Shown here one piece after another: positions 5,439 to 5,455 of a stretch of DNA of 5,455 bases. Under the pieces are notes generated by a model, which saw only the letters and a list, made by a program, of their open reading frames with translations, was not told the origin of the DNA and searched no databases. The number at the start of each line of letters is the position of its first letter. Position 1 is the first letter of the stretch. The translations under genes were made by a program, and so were the position numbers. The stretch comes from Actinomycetota bacterium (lineage in GTDB: Bacteria > Actinomycetota > Actinomycetes > S36-B12 > UBA10799): contig JAUPKM010000254.1 in the NCBI GenBank assembly GCA_030837445.1, positions 1 to 5,455 of the forward strand, read 5' to 3'.

Positions 5439-5454
5439 CGCGCCCGTAGGCGCG
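5439..5454 (-). other. small inverted repeat just upstream of the capsid ribosome binding site
   Basis: cgcgcc (5439-5444) and ggcgcg (5449-5454) are exact complements around a 4-nt loop, cut close by the right edge. On the transcribed strand the stem is followed directly by AGAAAGGGG rather than a U run, so it is more like a 5' leader stem-loop than a terminator. It may be chance at this GC content. Confidence 0.4.
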
Positions 5455-5455
5455 T

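Overview
The window is a piece of a tailed-phage (siphovirus-type) head-and-tail structural module, either a phage genome or a prophage. All genes read leftward on the minus strand. High GC, the GTG start of the capsid gene and the protein styles (actinophage-type glycosyltransferase, Ig-like/gp6-like connector, long-armed HK97-fold capsid) point to an actinobacterial host such as Streptomyces, Mycobacterium or a relative. The genus cannot be fixed from this sequence. No tRNA, rRNA, CRISPR array, insertion sequence, integrase or attachment site is visible.

Layout in order of transcription (right to left): a small hairpin and a strong ribosome binding site at the right edge; an HK97-fold major capsid protein (5423-4026); a 125-bp intergenic island (4025-3901) with three successive inverted repeats, one a perfect 13-bp stem that looks like a terminator or attenuator; a GT-A-type glycosyltransferase (3900-3151); a 55-residue protein with a 10-residue tandem repeat (3164-2997); a head-tail connector with an Ig-like N-terminal domain (3000-2200); a probable tail terminator (2200-1745); a 67-residue small protein (1736-1533); the major tail tube protein (1533-535); and an HK97 gp10-like protein cut by the left edge (530-1).

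From the glycosyltransferase to the left edge the genes are packed end to end. They share ATGA, TGATG or TAATG junctions, or are separated by 4 to 8 bp, as expected of one translationally coupled operon. The only real gap follows the capsid gene, and the hairpins sit there. The likely logic is that the capsid is made in large amounts, transcription is then partly stopped or the capsid mRNA 3' end protected, and the lower-copy connector and completion genes follow. The glycosyltransferase between capsid and connector may add sugars to a virion protein.

Points of interest: the triple-hairpin island, the repeat microprotein, the glycosyltransferase in the head operon, the gp10-like gene after rather than before the tail tube gene, and the absence of a recognisable separate head-closure gene. 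I see no clearly new biological system; the repeat microprotein is the least explained item.
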